In this document: piece after piece, positions 15,561 through 26,521 of the stretch
Layout: each line of letters begins with the position of its first letter
How positions within the stretch are numbered: the stretch's first letter is position 1
Assembly: GCA_036346205.1 (NCBI GenBank)
Contig: JARFJB010001352.1
Span: 2,338,501 to 2,402,500, forward strand
DNA length: 64,000 bases
From: Vesta saturnalis
Lineage: Eukaryota > Arthropoda > Insecta > Coleoptera > Lampyridae
Reading direction: 5' to 3'
Made by a program: the position numbers and the translations under genes
The notes under the pieces: generated by a model
Told to the model about the DNA's origin: nothing
What the model saw: only the letters and a program-made list of their open reading frames with translations
Database searches by the model: none

Positions 15561-15833
15561 TCAATTCTCAAAGTGTCCTTCATTTTCCTGTTTACACTGT
15601 TGCAGTCTCCTCATAATTGAAAATACTACACGATTTAGTTTCTGCTCTTGTACTACTTCATTGAAAGCGTCTTCCATTCGCTGGCGCAGTTCCTCAACAG
15701 TTTCAATCAACTTACGAACCGCGATATCTACAACCGAATAAAAATGAAATTTTGCATTACGTGGACCTTGTTGGTGTGTAATCCAATCACACATTCGCAT
15801 TCGTATGGCACTGAAACGTAAAAAAGTAGGCAC
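15561..15833 (-). pseudogene. Inverted duplicate of transposase 3' end
   Basis: Minus-strand frame with KLIETVEELRQRMEDAFNEV followed by a C-terminal block ending QQCKQENEGHFEN. This is nearly identical to the C-terminus of the plus-strand transposase at 16836-16990. Upstream, 15720-15833 reads open (MCDWITHQQGPRNAKFHFYS) but does not correspond to the transposase, so the duplication breakpoint lies near 15718. The origin of that extra segment is unknown. Confidence 0.7.
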
Positions 15834-15917
15834 TGACAGTAGCTTGCTAATATTTCGCTATCTGCCATTAACGTTTAAATTGTTTGAAATTGTGTTTTGC
15901 ATCGTTGTTAAATTAAA

Positions 15918-16990
15918 ATGCCGCTCTACACATTTTCTGAGTATGTTGATATGCTGCTGGTGTTGGGCGAATGTCTTGGAAGTGCACGAGCAGCTGTGAG
16001 ACGGTACAGTGAAAAGTATCCCAGAAGAAATCTGCCTAATTATAAAACATTTCTGTTTACTGAACGCCACTTACGTGAAATTGGAACTTTGAAGCTTCAG
16101 ACTGCTGATAGGGGAATACGAAGGACGGTGAGATCAGTTGCAAATGAGGAGAATATTTTTAATATTATTGAAGATAATCTTACTGTTAGTACTAGGCGTG
16201 TGTCACTACAAATTCAAGTGTCACAACCAGTTGTTTGGAGAGTTGCGAAAGAATAACAATTGCACCCGTACCATTACCGTCAAGTCCAGGATATTTTGCC
16301 AGATGATAGACCCATACGCATAAGATTTTGTGGATTGCTCCTGAGGAGGCATGAACAGGATCCCAACTTTCTTTCAAATATCATCTTTAGCGATGAGGCT
16401 ACTTCACCAGAAATGGAGTGTTTAACATGCATAATGAACATGTTTGGGCCGATGAGAATTCGCATGCCAGAAAAACTACTCATTACCAACATTCTTTCAA
16501 AATTAATGTCTGGGCTGCAACACTTGGGACTCAACTTCTAGGCTACCGCATTCTCCAAGGTAATTTAACCGGAGAAACGTACCACGATTTTTTATCTAAT
16601 CAACTTTATGAACTTTTGGAACACATTCCTTCAGCGAAAAGGCGTGCCCTATGGTACATGCGTGATGGGGCCCCTCCCCATTTTAGTCGATAATGTCGTA
16701 TATGGCTATCCGAAAATTTTCCAAATCAATGGATAGGCCGAGGCAATGAGGCTCCTTTAATTTGGCCCCCTAGGTCACCAGATCTCAATCCTATGGATTT
16801 CAATGTTTTGGGACAAGTGAAAAATAAGGTATATGCTCAGTTGATTGAAACTCTTGAGGAACTATGCCAGCGAATTGAAGACGCTTTCAATGAAATAGTA
16901 CAAGAGCAAAAACTAAATCGTGTAGTATTTTCACTTATGAGAAGACTGAAACAGTGTAAACAGGAAAATGGAGGACACTTTGAGAATTGA
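15918..16990 (+). pseudogene. DD41D-like transposase, nearly full length
   Basis: The start at 15918 gives MPLYTFSEYVDMLLVLGECL, the usual opening of this family, then RYSEKYPRRNLPNYKTF and a second HTH (RRVSLQIQVSQPVVWRVAKE). A TAA at 16254 interrupts the LHPYH linker. The first catalytic Asp is in NIIFSDEAT near 16390; a frameshift follows near 16405. The frame resumes with INVWAATLGTQLLGY and MRDGAPPHFSR (second Asp), then a TAA near 16690. SPDLNPMDF carries the third Asp. I count 43 rather than 41 residues between the last two, because of an extra Asn-Glu in RGNEAPLIW. It ends GGHFEN plus stop at 16990. Confidence 0.85.
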
Positions 16991-17395
16991 AATGATATCA
17001 TTATCGGTAATTTATTCATATTTTCTGTTAAATCTGTTTATAATCATTTATTTCAATAATATTCTACTGACTTCTCCGAATTGTAATAATACCAATAATT
17101 GAGAATTGAAATGTGAAATTGAGATTTATTCGGAAATGGTTACAGATAACGAGTTCAATAAGGTATACCTTTTTTATGCAATATTGATCGCAGAATCCAA
17201 TCGTGCCTTTGAAAAGTTGATACTTTTTGTTAGAAAAAGTTACGTCATTTTTAACCACAAAAATATGCGGCAACTAGCGCCATCTGCACGATACATTGAA
17301 ATTAGATCAATCACGTTATTCGGCGTAAGAATTATAGGCAATCCTACAAATTTGAAAGCTATTTATTGAAAACTAACGGAAATATTAAATAAACT

Positions 17396-18004
17396 ATGAT
17401 AATGTAAACTTTCACCATTAACACTCATAATAAATTACTTATCTTTTTTGGGGTTTTTTAATGGTGTACTTTAAATTATACAATCTAAAGGTTTCGATAA
17501 CACTTACAGTTATCTTCGTCAGTAGTATCTGTTAAAAATTGTTAAAGATGTAAACAGTAAACAATTTAGTCAAAGTTGAAAAATTAAAACATAAACATCA
17601 GCCTGCTATTAATATATTAATAGCAGGCTGATGTTTATGTTTGTCAGTACATCCTAGATTACACGTAACTACAGTAAAACTTGCATTGTTATTGTACCTA
17701 GAAACACATTTCAAAAATGAATAAATTTTTTCAATGTAAATGGATGTAATTTTATATTTGAACGTAGTTCTGATCAACTTTTCTTAATAACATTTTTCGA
17801 TATTGTCAATTTTAAAGGTACTTTACTCTTAAGTGAAATTAATATTTTTTGACAAACCTCGTATACGACTAAAAAAATTTAATATCTGATGAACGTTTTT
17901 TATATTTTGGAACATGCAAAACTTTTTATAAAGAATAACTTTTTTTCGTAAAATTAATAATAATAAAGTTTCCCATATGGTTCCAACTTACTGAGACGTA
18001 CTGT

Positions 18005-18011
<7 letters not shown>
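17396..18011. other. Intergenic stretch holding a long palindrome
   Basis: No gene. Near 17490 there is a diverged GTTTCGATAACACTTACAG segment followed by CTTCGTCAG, reminiscent of the CGTTTC...CATCATCAG motif seen elsewhere. Confidence 0.4.
17587..17642. repeat. Perfect 56-bp palindrome
   Basis: Two 28-base arms meet without a spacer at 17614/17615. I compared every base and found no mismatch. The left arm starts AAACATAAACATCAGCCTGC. Symmetry stops at 17586/17643 (A opposite G). It could extrude as a cruciform or hairpin. It is not part of any coding region. Confidence 0.93.

Positions 18012-18035
<24 letters not shown>
18012..18035. repeat. (TA)n microsatellite
   Basis: About 12 TA units at the left end of element 7. 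A shorter one (19858-19867) abuts its right end. Confidence 0.93.
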
Positions 18036-18162
18036 GTGCTATTCAAAGTCCCTCCCCATTATCTTTTGAACGGTATTACTTATACTAATGAAATTTGGAG
18101 GGTGAATATAAACGGATATAAGCTTCTCAACTAGTCATGACAAGTGACGTAATAGTCATATA

Positions 18163-18186
18163 TGACGTCACAGGGTCACAGTGACC
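18163..18186. promoter_or_regulatory. CRE-like and hormone-response-like motifs in a TIR
   Basis: TGACGTCA at 18163-18170 is a perfect CRE/ATF palindrome. GGTCA-CAG-TGACC at 18174-18186 is a perfect inverted half-site pair of nuclear-receptor type. In the right TIR the corresponding sequences are decayed. The match to consensus is direct; any regulatory role is inference. Confidence 0.4.
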
Positions 18187-18486
18187 AATAATTTCAAATA
18201 GTACCTTATGGCAAGTGACATCTCGTTTGAAAGATATTAAAATTACCTATTCAGTCATACTAATTTTGGTAGGGTTTAGGTTGATTTTGATAGAAAAATT
18301 AAATAAATACTAAAATTATAGTTTGGCATTCAATTAATCAAGATTGTAAAGTCTGCCTCTGGTTAATTGTCAAAAAAGTTGACTTTTTTTAATTTTCTCG
18401 TTGTTTTTACTTTGATAAGTTTTTATATCTTGACCATTCACTTTAATTATTTTTTAACGCGACGTTTAAGTGTCTACATAGACGAA

Positions 18487-19507
18487 ATGGTACGTACGGT
18501 AGCCGACAAAGTAGCAGCTATCTTAATAATTGGTGAATGTAGAAACAATTTCCATGCAGCGGAACGTCTTTTTAATGAGAGGACTGCCCTATATCGAGGA
18601 CTTATTTGAGGGAACTTCTTCAGAAGTTTGAAGCAACCGGTAGTGTTCAAGATGTCAAACGATCTGGTTGACCAACAATTAGTGACGACAAAAAATCGAC
18701 ATAATTGCAGAAATGGTAGTACATCCTACTTCTTCTACAGCGCAAGTTGCGTCTATCTGTGAAGTCAGTAAAAGGACAGTACATAAGGTGTTGGCTAAAA
18801 ACAAATTTCATCCATACAAATTAAAAATGGTGCACCAACTTTCAGATGATGATCCTGACCGAAGATTAGAATTCTGTGAAAATATGTCCAATCAAATTAT
18901 CCAACACCGGGACTACATAAAATCAATTTGTTTTAGTGACGAAAGTACTTTTTTCCTCAATGGAAACGTTATCACACAAAATGTGAGATATTGGAGTGAC
19001 ACAAATCCTCAAATCTTTCCAGAAAAAGTAAATGTTTGGGCAGTTATTTTGGGAAACCACATAGTTGGACCTGTTTTTCTCAATGCTAACTTAACCGGTG
19101 AAGTGTATCTGGAGATGTTACAAAACGCAATTGAACCGTTAATTCTTGAAATTTTGGAAGATAATCTAGATGAATTCGGCAACTTGGAAATAACGTTTCA
19201 ACAAGATGGTGCTCCTGCACACTATTATGATGCAGTAAGACGTTACTTGGATGAAGAATATCGTGTCAGATGGATTGGACGACGAGGTCCGATAGAATGG
19301 CCAGCTCGTTCACCAGACCTGACACCATTAGATTTTTTTCTGTGGGGGTACTTAAAATCTAAGGTTTACGCTACAGCACCTGGTAGTATGCACATTTTGA
19401 AACAAAGAATTGTTGAAGAATGTAGAGCAATTTCCACAGACACATTGAACCAGTACGACAAGAGTTTAGCAATAGGATGCATTACTACCAGGAATTAAGT
19501 GGAGCAC
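18487..19507 (+). pseudogene. DD41D transposase, best preserved copy
   Basis: The start at 18487 gives MVRTVADKVAAILIIGECRN, the expected N-terminal HTH. Lesions: a frameshift near 18590, a TGA in an SG-x-PTISD motif near 18667 where relatives have Arg, and a second frameshift near 18695. From 18713 the frame is open: VASICEVSKRTVHKVLAKNK (second HTH), ICFSDEST (first Asp), FQQDGAPAHYYD (second Asp), SPDLTPLDFFLWGYLKSK (third Asp, 41 residues later). A frameshift near 19460 moves the expected C-terminus (ending GAHFQHLL) to another frame, with its stop near 19525. All three catalytic Asp codons survive. Confidence 0.88.
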
Positions 19508-19867
19508 ATTTCCAACATTTACTATAAGAATTGGTCCTTGAATCTTGATTAATTAAATGCCAAACTATAATTTTAGTATTTATTTAATTTTTCTATCAAA
19601 ATCAACCTAAACCCTAACAAAATTAGTGCTACTGAATAGGTAGTTTTAATACCTTTCAAACGAGATGTCAGTTGCCATAAGGTACTATTTAAAATTATTG
19701 GTCACTGTGGCCCTGTGACGTCGTATATGACTATTACGTCACTTGTCATGACTAATTGAGAAGCTTATATCCGTTTATATTCACCCTCCAAATTTCATTA
19801 GTATAAGTAAAACCGTTCAAAAGATACAAGGGGGGAGGGGACTTTTGACTAGCACTGTATATATATA

Positions 19868-22800
19868 GGACAGTGCTCCTGGCTTAAGAACATACGAGAT
19901 TTGACAGGCTTGGGTTCCAACGTTTGCTGAGGAGGACACTGAGCACAGAAGAATTTGCAAAATTTGTTGCCGATCTTCGACAGAAGGCACTCGATTAAAA
20001 AGGTTAAACGGTTGTGTGCTGTTCCGTATTAGATATTTTTTACTATTTTTTAATACACAGCCTAAAATCTTTAGGTTTCTTTCTTCCTTTTTTTTTAAGA
20101 ACAAGTTTGATTTTTGGGTTACTGTGTCTGATTGTGAAAATAAAATTTTCGTTGAGATACTTGTTTTCCACACAAAAGGACTATTTCTAAGTGTCCATTT
20201 TTTACCGGATAAACACATTTTAACACGATATATTTGTGTCATGGTCATTAATTCCAGAATATAGAGAATAAAAAATCGTAGTTGTTAAAATAAAATATAA
20301 ACAAAATAAGACCTAATTATTGAAAATTGAAAAGTTCAGTTCAGTTTTAAGAGAAAATGTGTAATAATTAATGTAATTAAAACCGTGGGCACATAATTTA
20401 TTGCTTATGTTAAAAAAAAACAGTGCTCATACCAAATCGGACAGTTGTAAAAAATAATTATTAATCTGAAATAAATTTTTCATTTTATCATCAAAATGGC
20501 GCTAATCATTCAGGAAACAGTTTTAAGGAGCACTTTTTATAGCTTAATAAAATTATAAAGTATGTTATTAAACTATAAAATTTTATTTAACTATCTTCAT
20601 AAATAGAACCGTTTAAATTTTTCTTACCCACTTTAAACAAATAAATCTAAAACAATAGCTTGTAATCCAGTTTTATCAGTAGATAAAGGAAATAAATTCT
20701 AAATCAGACTTTCATCGCAGGCGTGAAGCAAGATTTATACTTAAAATTTTCCTTTACCGTTCCCCTTCACTTAGTTGGAAATTTTACCCTAAATAAAATC
20801 TAATGATGTCTAAATTAATATAACAAGTGTAACATAGAAGCTCTAAAAATAAGAGAAAGCGCTACCGAAATTAGAATAATATCGTTATTATAACATATAA
20901 AATAATAATACCTATAAAATTATTTTAATTTACAAAAATTACAAGGTCCTTCAATCTTAAATGGCAACAAAACAACATTGAGTCATCCATTCATATAGTG
21001 CTCTTAAAATATCTAATAAAATAAGCCACATCCTGTAAATAATTAAAATTCAAGGCTTTTGTAAATTCATTTCAAAATTAGACGCAAATTAAACTAGATT
21101 TGCAATTTTCAATTAGGTTAATTAAATATTAAATTAATATTTTTGTCATCCAAATCAAATAAGATTTATATGAACACCTATTCATAAATTTATTTAACGC
21201 TTTGTTTAGCTATTTCCTGTATAACCACCATTTTATTTAAAACGGAAGTTTACCAATTACAATGATCTATATATTTTTTCAATATTTAACCGAAAAAAGG
21301 TCGTAAAACCCTTTAATTGTTACGCTGTTTTAACTTTAAATAGGTAGTGGTGCATATGATTAGCTGTAACCTGTGAGAATGCAGCCTGTTGCACTTTAAA
21401 TATTTATCGACTGTAAGGGTAAGAAAAGTAAATTGGAGTATTAGTAGTGTACGTATGTATTCTTCATCTTATAAGAGCTGCGATTTCCCCACACATCAAT
21501 CTAAAGTCAGGAAGCCGTGAAACACTAAAAATAACGTAGATTTCTCCACTAATTAGTGACGTGCTCGTCGTGGCGTGTGCTAGCGATTGTTATATATTTT
21601 GCAAAGTGGGGGAATTTATTAAAGGGGGATAATTAGACTCGAGCCATTAATTGTTAGATCAATGATGAAGATTATGTTTTTTACTTATAATTTACTCTTC
21701 CTAGAATAATATATTTTATTTGCACAAAATTTTATTTCGTTCTTCCTTAGTTTTTAATCAAATGTTATAGTTCAATTATTTAAAGTAAGAATATATAATC
21801 TGAATTAAATCATAATTTCCTGGTTTATGGATTAAGTTTTTGCACGAAAAATAATGAGTATAACAATTAAACGAGTAGTATGCACAATTCTTATAAAATA
21901 ATGTCGTAATTATTGAAATGTAACTTCTTAAAACTTTAGTTGTGTTATTTTTAAATTATGCTAGTGTAAAATTTTAAACTTTATTTCTTCTGAATGTCTC
22001 ACAAAAAAACACTCCATGCAAAAATTAAACACTTTTGTCGATGGATGTGCTAGTTGCGTAATGCGTATGGTCAATGTGCAAATTGTACTCTATGTTTTTC
22101 CGGGATATTATATCTGTAGTAAATTAAACCAGCCGCAAATGACCATGGGTCATTGTTGGTACAATCTTAGTTTAACGAAGTACTTTGAAGCTTCACTTGG
22201 CACAAGTACTGAGTTGATCGACATTAGCTTATAAGATCCACTTTTTCTCACGTGGCACAGTCCAGTCAGTTTTCGTGTAACCCGTGAGTGTCCATTTATC
22301 TAACCTTGCTTTAGGTGACGAACAACTGTTCGTGAACAACTTCTCGCCTGGCTTTGCAATTGCATACACCTAGAGCATTAAGCCTGAGTTTAGACTCTCG
22401 AAGTAAAATGCTACGTATTTCATGTTTAAATAATATTGGAATAAGCTATTCAAAATGAGCCGTTATGACAGACAAACACATCAACACCCTTTAACCATTA
22501 TCGGGCCCAGGATAGGGCTGGCTTGAGTGGTTGTAATTATTTAAACTTTTGTTGACGAGTTTACTGATTTACTTCGGTAATTAGGCTCATAGGATTGCTT
22601 TAATCATTTTTGCAACTAATATACGTTAGTGATAATTCTAAAATTCTTCAAGAAATGAAAGAGAGAAGGGCGGGGTTAAAAAGTATATGTACGGAGGAAT
22701 ATTAACCTCATCATTCTACGTTATAGTGGACTTTTTGTTGCCAGTACTTCACAATTTATTACTAATCACCAAATCACCAATCTAAACAACGAAAGGTTAC

Positions 22801-23125
22801 GTTACCACCAGAAAAGATCATGAAAAATACGATTAATGCATTCTCTCTGTGAACGATGGGTTAGTAAACAAAAGATTACTACACATTAACGTGGAGGCCA
22901 ATAGGGTATTAAAAGATAAACCTTGGAACATCATGCAGTGATAGTGAGATTTAGGTTTTTAACTTTCTTATACGCGAAGCACCCTTGATTGCTTTCCAGT
23001 TTTCGACTGATTTGCACGTTGTCAGTGTATTTGAAACTATCCCGATATCCAGGAACTTGTCCGTGCACATGTGCGTGAGCTTGTGCGTGTGTATACGTTT
23101 ACTTGTGAGTGAGCTTTTGCATGTA
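19868..23125. other. Gene-free AT-rich stretch
   Basis: About 3.2 kb with no family I recognise. The longest frames (19817-20248 minus, 22016-22234 plus) lack motifs and have no coherent composition. Near 23040-23120 there is a short GTGCGTG-rich tract just before element 8. Confidence 0.55.
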
Positions 23126-25365
23126 CAGGTTGTCCCTTTCGTATGTTTTACGGGGTATCTCGCTTATTTTTTAGGTTAGAACCTCGCGGTTTTGGCGACA
23201 CCGTGCTACTTTTTAATGAAATCAAAGATGCACTTATCAAATTTTTCATAGCTATCTTAGTTTTTGTGCTACAGGGTGATTTTGGAAAAATTGCATTTTC
23301 AGTCATCCCCTGTAACTCTGTTATTGTCAGACGTATTAAAAATGTAAAAACTGATGTTTGTAGATTTTTTTACGTAGAATACAGTAGTGTACTCAGATTT
23401 TCTTTAGAAGTCACAGTTTTTGAGATATTGACATAACCTACTTTTTTTTTAATGGGACACCCTATATATTTTTTTAAAATCTTTTTCCCCTTGCCAAGAG
23501 CTTTTCAAAAATATAGCATTGTCTATATTTATTTTTATAAATAACGTGACAAAATGATTTTCTTCTATAATTTACATCGATAAAAAACAAAATAATTAAT
23601 TAATCACAATTATTGTTCAAATTGCAGACCAGTATGTCTCCTACAAGTTTCACAAAGTTTATGCATTCTTTTAATAGCATTTTCCAAACTAAATGATTGT
23701 CTTCGTAATTCTGCAAAAGCATTTTCCGTTGCAATTATTAATTGTTGCATGTTGGCATATTGCCTTGAATAAATTTTATTCTTTAAATACCCCCACAAAA
23801 AAAAAATCCAAAACCGAGAGATCCGGTGATCATGGTGGCCATCGAACAGGTCCATTTGTTCAAATCCATCTCCTGGGAAAACGTTCATTTAGCCAGTTTT
23901 GTATTATTCTAACATTGTGGGCTGGAGCCTCATCCTGCTGGAAGAATATATCGTTCAGTTGAGCCAGTGGAATATCTTCTAAAATGTTCACAGTTTTTTC
24001 TTGTAGAATTTGTAAGTACCCATTAGAGTTTAGGTTTTCTTCATAAATCTTGTAAACTATTTTTCGGTTAAAAATAAAGCAGGAGACATTAAATCCGAAC
24101 CTGCCTTGACGCTCTTTAGGAAAAATCACGTGGGTGTTTTCTTGACTCCAAAACCGCGAGTTGTGTCTAATAAGAATTCCTGAACTTGTGAAATGTGCCT
24201 CGTCGGACCAAATTATTTTTTTTTCAAAATTATTGTCCTGAGTTTTCATATTTATATACCAATTGCAGAACTCTAATCTACGTTCAGCATCACCAGGGTG
24301 CAGATGATGAACAAGTTTATACTTGTAGGGTTTGAATTTATGTTTTTTTAAAATCCTTTGCACTTTTGTTTTAGACACACCGGTCTCTTCATCTATTTCC
24401 CTGCACGAGGTTTCAGGAGTGGCTTGAACAACTGCTAAAACGTTGATCTCTGATTCCTGGTTCTCTTTGTGGTAAACTCGGGGTCGAGGTTTGTCAAAAC
24501 ATCTATGTTGGTAAAGATTAAATTTTAATTTTTGAAATATTCTTCTGTCGGGTTGTCTTCTTTCGGGATATCTACATGACAAAATAGGTATATAAAATAA
24601 ATACAAATTCTAAGGTAAAGATTAACTGTCCTGTTCAGATAGAGTTCTAAGGCCTGGTCTGCGTTTTCATTAGATAATATGAGGCAGGTATTCATATCAT
24701 ATTTCTCAAAGTTTTCAAATTTTTGGTTTCGAGCCATATTAAAAAATAATTAAACAACAACAACAAGAACAAGAATGATAACACTAAACAAAAACAACGA
24801 GTAACAGTAAATATCAGCACTAAATTTGGGAAAATGCATCCAGGAATAATTTGAGAGAAGCAGAAACTTCAAAAATCAAATACCTAAGTAATGGCAGAAC
24901 GTTAATTATTTTGTTTTTTGCGTTACCATGGTTACCCACGGCTATCCACTATTATCAATGTAAATTATAAAAAAAAATCATTTTATCACGTTATTTATAA
25001 AAATAAATATAGACTATGCTATACTTTTGAAAAGCTCTTGGAAAGGGGAAATAGATTTTAAAAAAATGTATAGGGTGTCCCATAAAAAAAAAGAAAGAAG
25101 AAAATCTGGATTCTACGTAAAAAAATCTACAAATATCAGTTTTTACTTTTTTAATATGTCTGACAATAGCAGAGTTACAGGGGATGACTGAAAATGCAAT
25201 TTTTCCAAAATCACCCTGTAACACACAAACTAAGATGGCTATGGCAAATTTGATTGTGCATCTTTGGTTTCATTAAAAAATAGCACGGTGTCGCGAAAAC
25301 CGCAAGGTTCTAACCTAAAAAATAAGCGAGATACCCCGTAAAACATACGAAAATGGGACAACCTG
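23126..25365 (-). mobile_element. DD41D element 8
   Basis: The left end CAGGTTGTCCC and right end GGGACAACCTG are exact complements. Inverted similarity runs about 410-460 bp inwards on each side (23126-23585, 24955-25365). A second CAGGGTGATTTTGG-type end lies inside each TIR (about 23273 and 25218), which suggests a nested or composite TIR. Length 2240 bp, minus-strand transposase. Confidence 0.85.
23610..24737 (-). pseudogene. DD41D transposase with a possible decayed intron
   Basis: Minus strand from 24737: MARNQKFENFEKYDMNTCLI and ALELYLN. About 59 extra bases then precede YPERRQPDRRIF. Removing the stretch that follows CTGAACAG and ends CATGTAG restores the expected LNRYPERR junction, so this looks like a short intron whose donor now starts GA instead of GT. 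Next come IDEETGVSKTKVQRILKKHK (second HTH), KKIIWSDEAHF (first Asp) and DIFFQQDEAPAH (second Asp). A frameshift and loss around 23860-23888 remove the third-Asp motif, of which only FWIFFLWGYLKN remains. The C-terminus ends at 23610. Confidence 0.85.
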
Positions 25366-25378
25366 AACGTGTGCGTAT

Positions 25379-25436
25379 ATGTGTGAGCGTATGCATCTGC
25401 GCCTGCCTCTGCGTCTGCGTCTGCGTCTACGTCTGT

Positions 25437-25504
<68 letters not shown>

Positions 25505-25770
25505 GTGCGTGTGCGTGTGCGTGTGCGTGTGCGTGTGCGTGTGCGTGTGCGTGTGCGTGTGCGTGTGCGTGTGCGTGAGCGTGTGCGTGTGCGTGGGCGT
25601 GTGCGTGTGCGTGTGCGTGTGCGCGTGGGCGTGCGCGTGCGTGTGCGTGTGCGCGGGCGCGTGCGCGTGCGCGTGTGGGGGTGTGCGTGTACGTGCGCGT
25701 GCGCGTGCGCGTGCGCGTGTGCGTGTGCGTGTGCGTGTGCGTGTATGTGCGTACGTGCGTGCATCAGTGC
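25379..25770. repeat. GC-rich hexamer microsatellite (CTGCGT then GTGCGT)
   Basis: The first about 100 bp are CTGCGT units, then about 260 bp of GTGCGT and GTGCGC variants. Alternating purine-pyrimidine sequence with Z-DNA potential. All long frames here are repeat artefacts. Confidence 0.95.
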
Positions 25771-26521
25771 GTAGGTCTTGATGCACGTTAGTATCCACGA
25801 TAACTCCTGAACTATAAAACGTAAGAGCTGGTTAGATCGAGCGGTGGATATGGGGGATGTGTGGACCAAAATATTTCAAATGTGTAAAAATACTGGCATA
25901 TAGATTGTAAAATCCTAAATGAATTGGGTTCTATACAATTTTACCATACAAACAACTTAATAGAAGAATGTGCAAACATATTTTTTTTAAATAATTTAAA
26001 TTTACCTTCCCTGTATAAGGTTCCTTAATAAAAAGGAAAATAAGTCTAAAATATAATTAAATATGATTGAAAATGCTTTTTTGTACTCATACTTTAAAAT
26101 GGGTATTTCCCGGTTTTTTACTTTCCAACAGAAACTAGGGTAATTACGTTGCATGGTTGGTAGCTGAATTGTAATGCTAATTAATGGACGAGACAAGACA
26201 ATATTTTTAATTAATTGTTGTTATTCATATACATTTATTACTATTTATGTTAGTATTTTTCAATTTGAAACAAATAATAATTAAAATGTAAGCCTTGCTC
26301 GAAGCGCACGTACGTCGGTCGCTCAGTCACAACTCCGCAACCGATAACACAAAAAATAACGGTTTTATTATTATTGAAGGAATTAACAGTATGTTGGCTA
26401 AGTAATTAACTAACTTCAAATTAAAGAATCTTATGTTCTTCTTCAGATGGACACGAAGAAAAGGTGCAGTTATTGAAGATCCGCACATTTATGGTGCAGT
26501 TTAATTTCAACTCCCTGGAAC
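25771..26521. other. No gene seen
   Basis: AT-rich. May include the 3' end of the adjacent Crypton, but no terminus could be identified. Confidence 0.45.

Larger units (their letters stand above)
15021..17395 (+). mobile_element. DD41D-like element 6 with unusually long inverted arms
   Basis: The interval 15155-15715 is the inverted counterpart of 16836-17395. The arms include non-coding terminal sequence and about 50 codons of the transposase C-terminus, so the coding 3' end exists twice in opposite orientation. The sequence 15021-15154 has no mate on the right, so the right tip is probably lost. A CTCF-like motif sits in both arms (15266-15280, 17275-17289). Confidence 0.75.
18036..19857 (+). 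mobile_element. DD41D element 7, nearly complete
   Basis: TIRs of about 315 bp (18036-18350 and 19540-19857). The right end inverted reads CAGTGCTAGTCAAAAGTCC against GTGCTATTCAAAGTCCC on the left. TA sequence flanks both ends. The interior is one plus-strand transposase gene with few lesions. At 1.82 kb it has the compact full-length architecture of the family. Confidence 0.9.

Noticed and set aside
19817..20248. 143-codon minus-strand frame overlapping the end of element 7
   Set aside because: Runs through the end of a TIR, and its composition and low complexity do not look like a real protein.
22016..22234. 72-codon plus-strand frame with some hydrophobic stretches
   Set aside because: No motif, no homologue recalled, isolated in AT-rich DNA; expected by chance.
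25315..25869. Long Arg/Thr/His and Cys/Val open frames
   Set aside because: They are translations of hexamer repeats in several frames and on both strands at once, with no non-repeat domain. The same holds for frames at 28091-28820, 40077-40699 and 57309-57718.
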